This document shows positions 17,879 to 26,891 of a DNA stretch of 64,000 bases, one piece after another. This DNA is from Cafeteria roenbergensis. Taxonomy: Eukaryota; Sar; Bigyra; Bicosoecida; Cafeteriaceae. Position 1 is the stretch's first letter; each line of letters opens with the position of its first letter. Position numbers and translations under genes: made by a program. Location of the stretch: contig VLTN01000018.1 of assembly GCA_008330645.1 (NCBI GenBank), positions 186,001-250,000 on the forward strand. Direction: 5' to 3'. The notes below the pieces were generated by a model. The model worked only from the letters and a program-made list of their open reading frames with translations, did no database searches and was not told the DNA's origin.

Positions 17879-20800
17879 CTATGCCTTGCCCGCCGCGCGG
17901 CGGGCCGCCTTGCGGGATGCTTTGCCGACGCGCAGCATCGAGTCGCGGTCTGGCGCTGCCGGGCGCGCCGCCGCGGCGCCAGTGGCCTTGCGCTTCACGT
18001 TGGCGATGAGAGAGGCAAGAGCCGCGCCGCCGCTGACGGTTGCCGGGCCGCCGCCAAGGGTGGTGGTCACCGTCTCCTCCTTGCTGCGCTTGGCACGCTT
18101 GCCTCCGGGAGCTGCCGCGGCTGCAAAGTCGGCCTCCTCCTGCTGCACGCGCTTGTCGCGGCGCTGGCGGCGCTCGCGCATAAGCTGCCGCATCGCGGGG
18201 GTGTCCTTGAACGCGGGGTTTGTCGGGTCGATGGCCAGGTCCGGGTCTGCGCCCACGCGCGCGAAGCGATCGTCCGACGTGTCCACGGTGAAGCCGTCCT
18301 TCTCCAGAGCGGCCTGCGCGTCCTCTCGGCGGCGCTTGCGCGCCTTGGAGCCGCCCTTGCCGGAAGCGTCCTTCTGGGCCTTGGCCAGCTCGCGCGCGTC
18401 GAACCCGCGGCCCACCACGGTGGCCGCGCCCTCGGCGGTGCCCGGGTCGGCCATGAGCATGAGCTCGAGGTTGGCGCGCTCGCGGCGCTCCTGCTCGGCC
18501 TCCTCCGCGGCGCGCGCAGCCTTCTCGGCACGCTCCTGCTGGCGCTGGCGGCGGGCTCGCTCCAGGTCCTCCTTGGCCGCAACACGAAGCCCCTTTGCAG
18601 CGGCGCGCTCGGATGCCGCGCCCGCAGACGAGAAGCCGAGCTCCGCGTCGTCGGCCCCGAGGCGGAGGTTCGCCTCGGAGAAGAAGGGGTCCTCCTCCGC
18701 CCCCATGCGGCCGCCGTCGTCGTACAAGTCGGTGCCCCCGTGCTCGCCGCCCGCCGCCCCGGCGGCCGCCTCGTCCGTGGCCCGGGCCGCGGCCTTCCCT
18801 TCCTTGCGCTCGCGGCGCTTGGCTGCGCGCTTCTCCTTGCGCTTGCGCAGGTACGCGTCCCATGCGGTCTCGCCCTTCTGCTCCTCGCGCCGCTGGCGCT
18901 TCTCAGCGAGCGCCTCGCCCAGGCCGGGGGTGAACGTGGCCTCGCGAACATCGCCGTCGTCATTGGCCCTGTTGATGCGGCTCTTGCTGAGGCCGACGTG
19001 GTCGTCCTCGTCGTCGCTGCCAAGCGCCGCGGACAGCAGCAGCTTGGCCTTGCGACGAGCCTCCGCGCGCTTGGCCTGCTTGCGGGACGCAGCGTCACTC
19101 TTGGCAGCGCTGGCGTCCGGGTTGCCGGAGGACTTGAGCGCCCGATGGCGCCTCCGCTCTGCCTTGGACGAGCGGTCAGCGGCCTTCGCCCGGTCCTCGT
19201 CGTCCTCGCCCTCCTCGTCCTCCTCCTCGTCATCGTCGTCGCTGCTGGAGTCCACGATGGCGTCCGCCGCGCCCCGATGGTCGTCGTCCTCGTCCTCGTC
19301 GTCGCTGGGGGGAGCGAGGAACTGCCTCAGCTCCTTCTCCTGGCGGGCGAGGGCCTCTTCGCGCGTCTCTCCACCTCGGGCCCGCTTCTTGCCCTTCTTG
19401 GAGGCGGCGGCGTCCAGCTGGCGCATCTCCGCGATCCAGCGGCGCATCTTGAGGTCGCGACGGGCGTCGGGGGCATCCCACGAGAGCTCCACGTTGGTGG
19501 AGCGCAGAGCCGACGTGGAAAAGTCCGGCGCCTCATACCGGCCGTCCTCTACGCCCGTGCACACGTCGCGAGGCGTCTTGTGCGTGAAGGTGGTGTCGTC
19601 AGGAACGAAGCGCAAGTCCAGGACGTTTCCGCTGGAGCCGAACTCCCGGCCGTCGCACTCCTCGTAGACCTTGTTGGCCGTGGCGGCCGAGTCGAACACG
19701 GCCTCGGCAAAGAAGTACCGAAGGCGGGCCAGCTCGTAGCGCCGGAGGCGTTCGGGGTCGAACGTCTCTTCGCCAGCGTTGTCCGCCTCCTCTTCGTCGT
19801 CGTCGTCTTCATCCTCGTCGTCCTCGTCGTCGTCTTCGTCCTCGTCGTCCTCGTCGTCCTCGTCCCCGCTGTCACCCTCACCATCGCCCTCGCTGCTTGC
19901 GCCCTCGTCCTCCTCGTCCTCGGAAGCTTCCGTCCCGCTGGCCGCGTCTTCGTGCTCCTCCGCCGAGGCGTCGTCGCCCTCCTCCTCGTCCGAGTCCGAC
20001 TCCTCGTCGGCCTCGCCCGCCCTCCGGCGCTGTCTGGCAATCGCTTTCTCACGCTTCATGCTCTGGCGCTTGTCCTTGGCTGCGTCGATCTCTGCGAGGC
20101 GAGCCTTGCGAGCCGCCGCGCCTTGGTCCTCCTCCTCCGCCGCCCAGATGCCCTGGGGACCCATGCGCTCCTCCTGCTCGATCATGCGCTCGCCAAAGTC
20201 CGACGGGTACACCCGCACGCACTCTAGCCTTCCGCCCGCAGGCACGAACGAGGAGAGCGCCACGAAAATGTCCTCGGCGCGGGTGTTGTCCCAGTCCAGG
20301 TTCACCAGCGCCACGCGCTTCGTGATGGTCTCGGTGACCGGTGCGGTGGCGCCCTCGCCAATGTCGGGGGCGGTGTCGGCTGCCTCCGCCTCGAGCAGCT
20401 GAGCGTCCAGCTGGTTCGCCATCCGCTCTGCCAGCGTGGAATCGCGATCGAAGGCGTCCAGGCCGTCGTCCTCGTCCTCGTCGCTGCTCGAGTCGCCGTC
20501 CACCTCAATCTCACCACGCGCCATCATGTTGAGCAGCTCCAGTCGCTCCTCCAGCGTCTGGAAATCGGACCCAGCCTCCTCGCCCGACGGCGCGGCGGCC
20601 GCGCCTCCCGCGGCGGCCGCATCCTTGCCCTTGCGCTTTCCCTTGTCGGACTGCGGCTTGGCTACGGCTGCCTCCTCCTTGTCGTCGACGGCAAACTCTG
20701 CGCAAGCGGAAACACGAAAGCCACGCGGGCAGCAACCTGGTCGAGGCTGGCACACCGTGCTCGGGCTACCGCGCTCCGCCCAGCCACGCCTGCTCACCTT

Positions 20801-21127
20801 GGGCAGTCTTGGACTTGATGCCCAAGTCGTTGAATCGCTTGTCCGTGGCAAGGCGGGCGAACCGCTTGTCCACCTTCACTGCTGTGTCCTCCTTTCGGTT
20901 TTGCCGGAATCGCTGCGCATACAAGCGCCGCCACCGACATGCCAAAGCACAGCACCCAGTGAGGCGGTGCCACACGCGCGCTTGGCCGGGCCTGCTTGCG
21001 ACTGCTTGTCCGCGAGCGCTGTTGCGAGCCGTCAGGCACTCACGGGGTCGTAGGAGAAGGCAGCAAACCGCGCGTCCGGCCGCGCTGCCGCCGCAGCGCC
21101 ATCGGCGCCCCGCTTGGACGACGACAT
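17879..21127 (-). CDS. ESF1: ESF1, pre-rRNA processing protein
   Basis: Three exons, complement(17879..20697, 20798..20912, 21044..21127), encode 1,005 residues. ESF1 is a nucleolar factor needed for 18S rRNA maturation in the small-subunit processome. Exon 1 ends FAAFSYDP and exon 2 begins RFRQNRKED, rebuilding the family's DPRFR motif across a 131-nt intron. Exon 2 continues KVDKRFARLATDKRFNDLG. Exon 3 has RVALVNLDWDNTRAEDIFVALSSF and CVRVYPSDFGERMIEQE, the conserved RRM-like core, then SSTLRSTNVELSWDAPD and near the end DDRFARVGADPDLAIDPTNP, the NUC153 motif. Long acidic stretches (bases about 19780-20010) and Lys/Arg-rich coiled segments are typical. Introns are 131 and 100 nt with GTGAG donors and GCGCAG acceptors. 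The protein is somewhat longer than human ESF1 (851). Large open frames on the opposite strand are composition shadows. Confidence 0.93.
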
Positions 21128-21261
21128 TGCACCGGTCCCTGTGCCCCTCCTGGGCCTCTGGCCGTCGCGCGCAGCCCAGAAGCAGCCGCGGGCAGAGCCT
21201 TCGCTTCTTGCCGCGCAGCTCTGCCGCAGGCGACCTTGCCTTGGAGTGCGGACCTGACGCG

Positions 21262-21286
21262 CTGATTGGCTGATCGCGATTGGCAT
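21262..21286 (-). promoter_or_regulatory. CCAAT-box pair upstream of ESF1
   Basis: On the minus strand two CCAATC boxes occupy 21279-21283 and 21265-21269, 14 bp apart and 138-156 bp upstream of the ESF1 ATG. A matching pair with near-equal spacing and distance sits upstream of the transporter gene at 52.7 kb. The motif is known to bind NF-Y in eukaryotes; binding here is inferred. The rest of the 21128-21418 spacer shows nothing else. Confidence 0.45.
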
Positions 21287-21418
21287 GGCCCGAGCACGAG
21301 CGCTCTCTGACGATGAGCAGAGCGAGCCGAGCAGCGGACCGCAGCGGCCAGGCGCCCAGGCCGCGCAACGCGTCACACAAGCAAGACCCCCAAAGCAGCC
21401 GGCCACAGCCGCACGGTC

Positions 21419-22795
21419 TCACGGCGGAACCGGCTGCGTGACCGCATACCAGAGCGTGGTATACACAAAATACTGCACCAGCGCTGCAGGGAAGGTCTTG
21501 ACGGCCTGGGGGATGATGCCGCGGTACAGGGAGATCCAGCCCTCCTCGGCAACCATGCGCCGAAAGCAGGCGATTGCGGACCCGCCATACTTTGGGCGGT
21601 GCAGCGTTGTGCCAGCCCAACCGGAGAACCAGGGCGGAAGCCGCAGGCGTGCGCGGAGGGGGTTGACGATTCCGGCGGGGTCTGGAAGGCGCTTGCGCAA
21701 GGCCCCGAGGTCGAGCGCCGGCGCCGCCTTGGCCGCCGCCGCCTGAACCACATCCGGCACGGTCGACGCGAGAGTAGCAGCAGCGCGGGTCGCGGCGGTT
21801 GAGGCCGCTTTGCCTGCGCCCGACGCCGTCGCTGCCGCGCCCCTGGCGGCCTTGGAGGTGGCTGCCTCGACCGCAGCTGCACCCTTTGCCGTCGCCGCCT
21901 CCAGGGAACCGAGGGTCCCGAGTCCGTGGTCCGGCGCGGTGACGCGATGCCCCACCGTCGCGAACGGCCCGTCGTGCAACGCCGCGGACCCGTCGAGCTG
22001 CAGCCGGCGCCGCACCGTGTCCAGCGGGTAGACTGCGAGCTGGGCGGCCAGCGCGGCCGTCGCGCCCACGCTCACACGGGCAATCGCCTGCCACGCCCAG
22101 TCGTCCCTCCCCGACAGCATGGTCTGCCTCAGAGCGTCGAAAGTCGCGTGCGACACGACGAGCATGGGCAGCACGGCGGAGGCCGACACCAGAAACCCCT
22201 TGTAGAGCGCGGGCACGCCCTCGCTGCGGGCAGTGGCCACCATGCAGTCCAGCACCCCGCCGTACGTCCGCCTCCCGTTTGTCATCGCGACGTCGCACGT
22301 TAGCCGGGTGCGCGCCACCTCCAAGGGGTAAAGGAGCGCGAGCGTGCAGCCCACAGAGAGCGTCCCGGCGCCTGTGCGCAGCAGGAAGAGCCCCAGGCTG
22401 GACGCTCGGTCGTGCTGCACCCCCACGGCGTTGGCAAGCTTCCGCTTCCACCACGGGAAGAGGGCGTGGTTGAGCGCGGCAGTCGGAAGAATCCGCAGGC
22501 AGTTGGTGCCGTTGCCGCGCCAGAACCCCATCAGCCCGTCCGCGCGGTACATGGCCCGCGCGACTGCGCGCCACCCGCGGGACTTGATCCCGAGAGACGT
22601 CATGGGCAGGGGCGCAGCAAGCGCGCGAGCGGTCGATTCCGCCACCGTCATCGCGACCGGCCGCAGGCCTTGGCGCGGCTGCGGCCACACTTGCAGGAGC
22701 GTCTTCACCCGCGAGAGGGGCGCCATGGTCGTGCGGGAGATGGCCGCCGCGCCCCCTCCGACGGCCAGCTGGACGCAAGTGTCGATGAAGCCTTG
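21419..22795 (-). CDS. Mitochondrial carrier, ADP/ATP-carrier-like
   Basis: The main exon encodes 458 residues of a mitochondrial solute carrier (SLC25). Repeat 1 has AAISRTTMAPLSRVKTLLQV and FWRGNGTNCLRILPTAALNH. Repeat 2 has YPLEVARTRLTCDV and GVPALYKGFLVS. Repeat 3 has YPLDTVRRRLQLD and GWISLYRGIIPQAVKTFPAA. These resemble the ADP/ATP translocase more than other carriers, but the RRRMMM signature is replaced by RRRLQL and about 110 Ala-rich residues are inserted in repeat 3, so substrate is uncertain. The frame has no ATG before the first helix. A splice acceptor (ATCGCAG, ending at 22796) fits a start of this exon at 22795. A tentative first exon is 22841..22960 (MGNCISQRG..., 40 residues), joined over a 45-nt intron with a weak GTGCCG donor. 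Confidence 0.8.
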   Translation of the reverse strand, partial: QGFIDTCVQLAVGGGAAAISRTTMAPLSRVKTLLQVWPQPRQGLRPVAMTVAESTARALAAPLPMTSLGIKSRGWRAVARAMYRADGLMGFWRGNGTNCLRILPTAALNHALFPWWKRKLANAVGVQHDRASSLGLFLLRTGAGTLSVGCTLALLYPLEVARTRLTCDVAMTNGRRTYGGVLDCMVATARSEGVPALYKGFLVSASAVLPMLVVSHATFDALRQTMLSGRDDWAWQAIARVSVGATAALAAQLAVYPLDTVRRRLQLDGSAALHDGPFATVGHRVTAPDHGLGTLGSLEAATAKGAAAVEAATSKAARGAAATASGAGKAASTAATRAAATLASTVPDVVQAAAAKAAPALDLGALRKRLPDPAGIVNPLRARLRLPPWFSGWAGTTLHRPKYGGSAIACFRRMVAEEGWISLYRGIIPQAVKTFPAALVQYFVYTTLWYAVTQPVPP

Positions 22796-23382
22796 CTGCG
22801 ATTTCGCTCGAGCGGGTGCGCGCACACGGAGTCACGGCACGCACGCGGTCGCCGGCGTGGACGACTGAGCAGTCCACCTAGACTCGCCCAAACTGGCGGA
22901 GCGGGTTGCGCGCAACCCAAGACGGGGCGCGCTCCCTCGCTGGCTGATGCAATTGCCCATGCTCTCACGGACGGCTTCCGCTGAGGCACAGCGGCCTGGC
23001 CGCTGTGGCGAGCGGCCATGCCCGGATCCACGCGGGCGAGTGGCTGGCGGCACAAGGCGGGGGCCGAGGTGCGAGCCCTGGAGCGCGGAGCGCCTGCCGC
23101 CACAAGTGCGAGTTCCACGGCAGTGTGGTGCTGGCTCTACTCTGGCCGATCGACTCGGAGCCCTCGTCGCCAGCGACCCGAGCCCGGGCGCGAGTCCTCC
23201 CACTGGACCAGGCCAATGCGGTAGCCCAGATAGGGCCTTGAGTGCGTGCTGCGCCGCAGCGTGGGCAGTGAGTGCGGGAGTGCGCTCGCGTGTGTGCGCG
23301 CCACGCCCTGCCAATGAACGAGGGCCGGGCAGCTTGGCCGGCAGCGGATGACGCAGCTGCTGTTGAGTTCGCCAGGGCCGCG
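22796..23382. other. Spacer with possible first exon of the carrier
   Basis: These 587 bp separate the carrier's main exon from the Tubby gene's stop. The minus-strand stretch 22841-22960 could encode a short first exon for the carrier (MGNCISQRG...). Beyond 22960 I see only GC-rich, low-information sequence, presumably promoter and 3' untranslated DNA. Small plus-strand frames at 22947-23351 have no family features. Confidence 0.4.
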
Positions 23383-26247
23383 TCACGCAACAGCCCACTT
23401 TTGCGCAAAGGATGTGAGGGCGATTCCAAACGCCGCTGCGGGGGACAGAGGGCGCGCAAAGTCGAGGCTGTAGAGGTCCTTCCCTCGCTTGCCCATGAGG
23501 AAAATCACGTCGGGCTCCGCGTCGTCCCGCTGTCCCGAAGGCACCAGCTGGAAGTTCTTCTTGGAAGCGAGGGTGGCGCGCGAGCGGAAGTCCATGGTCC
23601 ACGCCTCCATGTCCTCGTTCCAATCCGGCTGCCTGGACGCGAGCTTGACCACGTTGCGCGGGGCAAAGGCGGGCCGCACGCCCGTCGTCTCGGCGACGTG
23701 GTCTGCCATGATGCTGCTGTGGGCGTCCGCCGCGTCCGCCTTGGACCGCCCCACGCCAATGCACATGCTTCGCGAGGTGCTGTCCGGCGCGTCCGGCATC
23801 CTCACCGGGGACGCGTCGCCGTCCATGGAGAAGAGCATGGCCGCCCCGCCCTCGAACACGCTCGACACGAAGCGGGTCGCGGAGGCCAGGATGCCAGCGC
23901 CCGCGAGGGCCGACTGGTTGGCGATGCTGCGCTGCCGCGCCATGTTGAGCTCCTTGGGGAGCAGGTCCTCTGCCTGGCTGTTCGCGGGCGTGGGGTGCAG
24001 CACCACGGAGCAGGAGTTGGGGACGGTGCCCATCACGTTCGTGTCGAAATGGACCTCGGCCACGATGCGCTGCGCGAGGGAGGGCACAATCTCGGCGAGG
24101 CGGCGCGCGGGGCCAGGGCCGGTGCCTGGCGACATGCCAAAGTCGTGGATGAGGAAGCGAGTGCCGAGGCGGTCGCCGCGCACGGCGCCGATGTAGTGGC
24201 GGCCGTGGGGCCTGACGTCGTCCGAGCGGCGCGTGAAGACGAAGGACCCCGACTCGTCAACGCACACAGCCGCCATGATGAGGGAATGGTCCCTCTCGCG
24301 TCGCAGCTCGTAGTAGTGGCGCCGGCCGCGCCCGCACATGGGAACGCCGCGGCCGCCCTTGGACGCCGCGATGACCGCAGCCGCGCCAGCAGGACGGCGC
24401 ACCCTGGCCTCCGCCTCCGTCCTGGTGCTGTCCTTGTCCTCGCCGAGGAGCTCGCGCACCACCCTGCGCCACTCCTGCTCCGGCTCGCGCTGCCTGCACG
24501 CCCCGAAGCCATCCCTCACCCGCCGGATGTAGCACCTGTTCATGCCGGGGTAGCCTGCTCGCCGGGGCTTCTTCACCTTGAGGAACCGTGCCAGCCGGCC
24601 CTGCTCGCGCCGCAGCTTGAGCTCTCGGTAGCGGGCCACGTCCTCGGCCTGGATGACGCCCTCGCTCAGAGGCTCGGGGCACACGTAGCCGAGCTCGACA
24701 GCTTCGTCGGCCGCGATCGCCAGGTCCATGGCGGAGGGGCCCTCCGGCGCGGGAGGGGCCGCGGCAGCCTCTGCCGCCGCCTCCTCGCCAGCGCCAGCTG
24801 CGGCCGCTCCCGCTGCCTTGCCGGGGGCGCCCGCGGCTGCCTCTCCGTCGCCTCCCGCCGCGGACCCCGATACCGGCTCCCCCTCGTCGTCGCTGTCGTG
24901 CGCGATGCCTGCCTTCTCGGCGTCCGCGGCGGCTGCTGCTGCCGCAGCCTTGGCCGCCGCAGCCGCCTGTGACGCCCCCAGCGGGTCCGCCGTCGGGTCC
25001 GCCGCAGCGAACATGGTCACCCGCCCGTCCTCCTCCGCCTCTCCGGCTTCGTCGGCGTCTTCGTCGCCCAAAAAGTCTCCGGCATCGCCCGCTGCATGCT
25101 CGCCGGCCAAGCCTTCACCCTGCAGCGCCCGACCGGCCCCGGCCCCACTCGCGAAGGCATCGACCCCGCCGCCCCTTTCCCCTGCCCGCCGGCCCGCACC
25201 ACCCGCCGCCTGCGGCGGCAGAGGCGGCGGCGACGCTGGCATGTCCACCAGATCCACTGGCAGGAAGAACGCCCGCTTCGCCTCCCGCTCCTGCCTGGAC
25301 AGCTCCACCAGGGTCTCGAGGCCACTGATCCGGCCATCCCGGCCTTGCAGCTTGCCTGAGATGCCGTCGACGTCAAAGGCCGGTCCCATGGCCTGCGCAG
25401 AGGACACGTCGTCGGCGCCGACTCCGCGCCGACGAGCGCCCCAGCCGCCGCCTGCCACCGCAGCAGCGCCAGCAGCAGCAGCTCCCCCCGAAATTTCGTC
25501 CACCCGCCGCTCGACCTCCCTGGCAATCGCGTCAGCCGTGGAGCCGGCAAAGTTGGGGTCGCTGCTGCGCTTGATCCAGCTGTAGCAGCAGCGCGCCAGG
25601 CCCCGCATGCCGCGCGCTTCTGCGATGGCGAGAGCCCCAATGATAGTGTCCTCGTTCAGGTTGAGCGCCACGTAGCGCTCGCAGCGCTCCTGCAGCGCGC
25701 TGAGCTGAAGCTTGTGCGCGAGCGAGAGCACTTGCAGCTGCGTGCCCTCCGTCACCACAACGCTCCGCGAGTCCTCCATCGAGGACAGCACTGCCTGCAT
25801 CGCCTCCAGGTGCTGGGTGGTCGGGAGGGTGAGCCGTACCCCGCGCTTGCCGCTCCACGGGCCGGCTAGCTGCGAGGCGTAGTAGGGCGACCTGCGAAGC
25901 TGAGACAAGGTCAGCACGACCGTTGCCTTGCGAGAGTACTCGCCCATCTCGATGCCATCCAGCGCAGCTTCGGCGCCCTCGTGGTCAAACGACGAGGGCG
26001 GCGCCTGCTTGCTGGTTCGCAGCTCGAACCGGAATGTTGCTGCCTCCGGACCGTCCCGCTGCGCCGGGCTGGCGCCCGCGGCCCCCCTCGACGCCATGCC
26101 ACTCGGCTCCGACATGGGCAGCCCGCTCTTCTGTCCGCTGAGCGAGTGTGGCTGCAGCCGGGTGGGTCTGCGGCGAGCACCGCTGGACCCGGCAGGGCGC
26201 CGCTGCGGCTGCGGCGCAAGCCGCGTGCTGCTCTGCCGGCTTGTCAT
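23383..26247 (-). CDS. BTB/POZ + Tubby C-terminal domain fusion protein
   Basis: The frame gives 954 residues from the ATG at 26247; ATGs at 26337 and 26115 (MSEPSG, 910 residues) are alternatives. Residues about 105-250 form a BTB/POZ-like domain (QLRRSPYYASQLAGPWSG, RVRLTLP-type strand, LQVLSLAHKLQLSALQERCE, LNEDTIIGALAIAEARGMRG), an adaptor fold for CUL3 ligases or dimerisation. An Ala/Glu-rich linker follows. From about 565 to the end is a Tubby domain: NRCYIRRVRDG, a long loop, HYYELRRERDHSLIMAA, HYIGAVRGDRLGTRFLIHD, APRNVVKLASRQPDW, ASKKNFQLVPS, DVIFLMGKRGKDLYSLDFAR and the terminal AFGIALTSFAQKWA. Tubby domains bind phosphoinositides and ciliary cargo. The LxRRKRxx-type basic cleft cannot be judged by eye. 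Both domain calls rest on motif memory; the Tubby call is the stronger. BTB with Tubby in one chain is unusual. Confidence 0.82.
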   Translation of the reverse strand: MTSRQSSTRLAPQPQRRPAGSSGARRRPTRLQPHSLSGQKSGLPMSEPSGMASRGAAGASPAQRDGPEAATFRFELRTSKQAPPSSFDHEGAEAALDGIEMGEYSRKATVVLTLSQLRRSPYYASQLAGPWSGKRGVRLTLPTTQHLEAMQAVLSSMEDSRSVVVTEGTQLQVLSLAHKLQLSALQERCERYVALNLNEDTIIGALAIAEARGMRGLARCCYSWIKRSSDPNFAGSTADAIAREVERRVDEISGGAAAAGAAAVAGGGWGARRRGVGADDVSSAQAMGPAFDVDGISGKLQGRDGRISGLETLVELSRQEREAKRAFFLPVDLVDMPASPPPLPPQAAGGAGRRAGERGGGVDAFASGAGAGRALQGEGLAGEHAAGDAGDFLGDEDADEAGEAEEDGRVTMFAAADPTADPLGASQAAAAAKAAAAAAAADAEKAGIAHDSDDEGEPVSGSAAGGDGEAAAGAPGKAAGAAAAGAGEEAAAEAAAAPPAPEGPSAMDLAIAADEAVELGYVCPEPLSEGVIQAEDVARYRELKLRREQGRLARFLKVKKPRRAGYPGMNRCYIRRVRDGFGACRQREPEQEWRRVVRELLGEDKDSTRTEAEARVRRPAGAAAVIAASKGGRGVPMCGRGRRHYYELRRERDHSLIMAAVCVDESGSFVFTRRSDDVRPHGRHYIGAVRGDRLGTRFLIHDFGMSPGTGPGPARRLAEIVPSLAQRIVAEVHFDTNVMGTVPNSCSVVLHPTPANSQAEDLLPKELNMARQRSIANQSALAGAGILASATRFVSSVFEGGAAMLFSMDGDASPVRMPDAPDSTSRSMCIGVGRSKADAADAHSSIMADHVAETTGVRPAFAPRNVVKLASRQPDWNEDMEAWTMDFRSRATLASKKNFQLVPSGQRDDAEPDVIFLMGKRGKDLYSLDFARPLSPAAAFGIALTSFAQKWAVA

Positions 26248-26891
26248 GGGAGTTTTGCTTTCGGCCCACGGGCTGATCTCGGTGTGTGTGCGTGTTCTGG
26301 TCGAGGGCTGGCGCGGCCGGCAGGGCAAAGCAGTCATGGGGACTCTCCGTGTTGTTGTTTTGGCGGGGGGGGGGGGGGGGCAAAGGTGCAGCGTGGGTCG
26401 CGGGGCAGCAGCAGTATCGCACAAGGCACGCGGAAGCCGGCCTCGGTGGTCGCTCGGGGCAGCGCCCAACAGAGAGCACAGCTATTGTTGGTCTGCGCAC
26501 TCGGCCATTGACGCGGTGCGAGCACGACAGCGAGCCAACTCGCACAGCCGCACCACTAGTCAAGGACAAATAACGATCCGGTGGGGCATGCTGCCACGAG
26601 CGGCGGAGACGCTGGACGTCGCAGCAGCGCCAGCCAAGCGCCAGAGCGAGAGCCTCGTGGAGGGAAGGGAGACCGTAGGAGCTTGACGCTCTGCGCAAAG
26701 GGCCGATCCATGGGGTGGTGGACGCGGCGGGAAAGAAGGCACGCCCGCGCGCCCGCGCTTCGCGCCCGAGGAAGCCAGCCGGCCTGCCAGGTGCGATGCG
26801 GCTACAGTGCACGCCCCAAGCACACCTGTTCCTCGGCGAGCGGCAGAGCACGCGGAGCCAGAGACAGATGGGCGAGGCCAGCGGGCTTCGC
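26248..26891. other. Spacer upstream of BTB-Tubby, with a 16-G tract
   Basis: These 644 bp lie between the PEPCK stop and the BTB-Tubby start. They include an uninterrupted run of 16 G at 26365-26380, which reads as a C tract in the Tubby gene's 5' direction. The Tubby frame stays open through it (poly-Pro), so a longer N-terminus starting at 26337 or an upstream exon cannot be excluded. No other gene is apparent. Confidence 0.45.

Noticed and set aside
17768-20227. An 819-codon open frame antisense to ESF1 (and another at 17886-19667)
   Set aside because: High GC removes stop codons from all frames. The composition is Leu/Val/Arg or Ser runs mirroring acidic codons of ESF1, with no domain, while the minus-strand frame has conserved ESF1 motifs.
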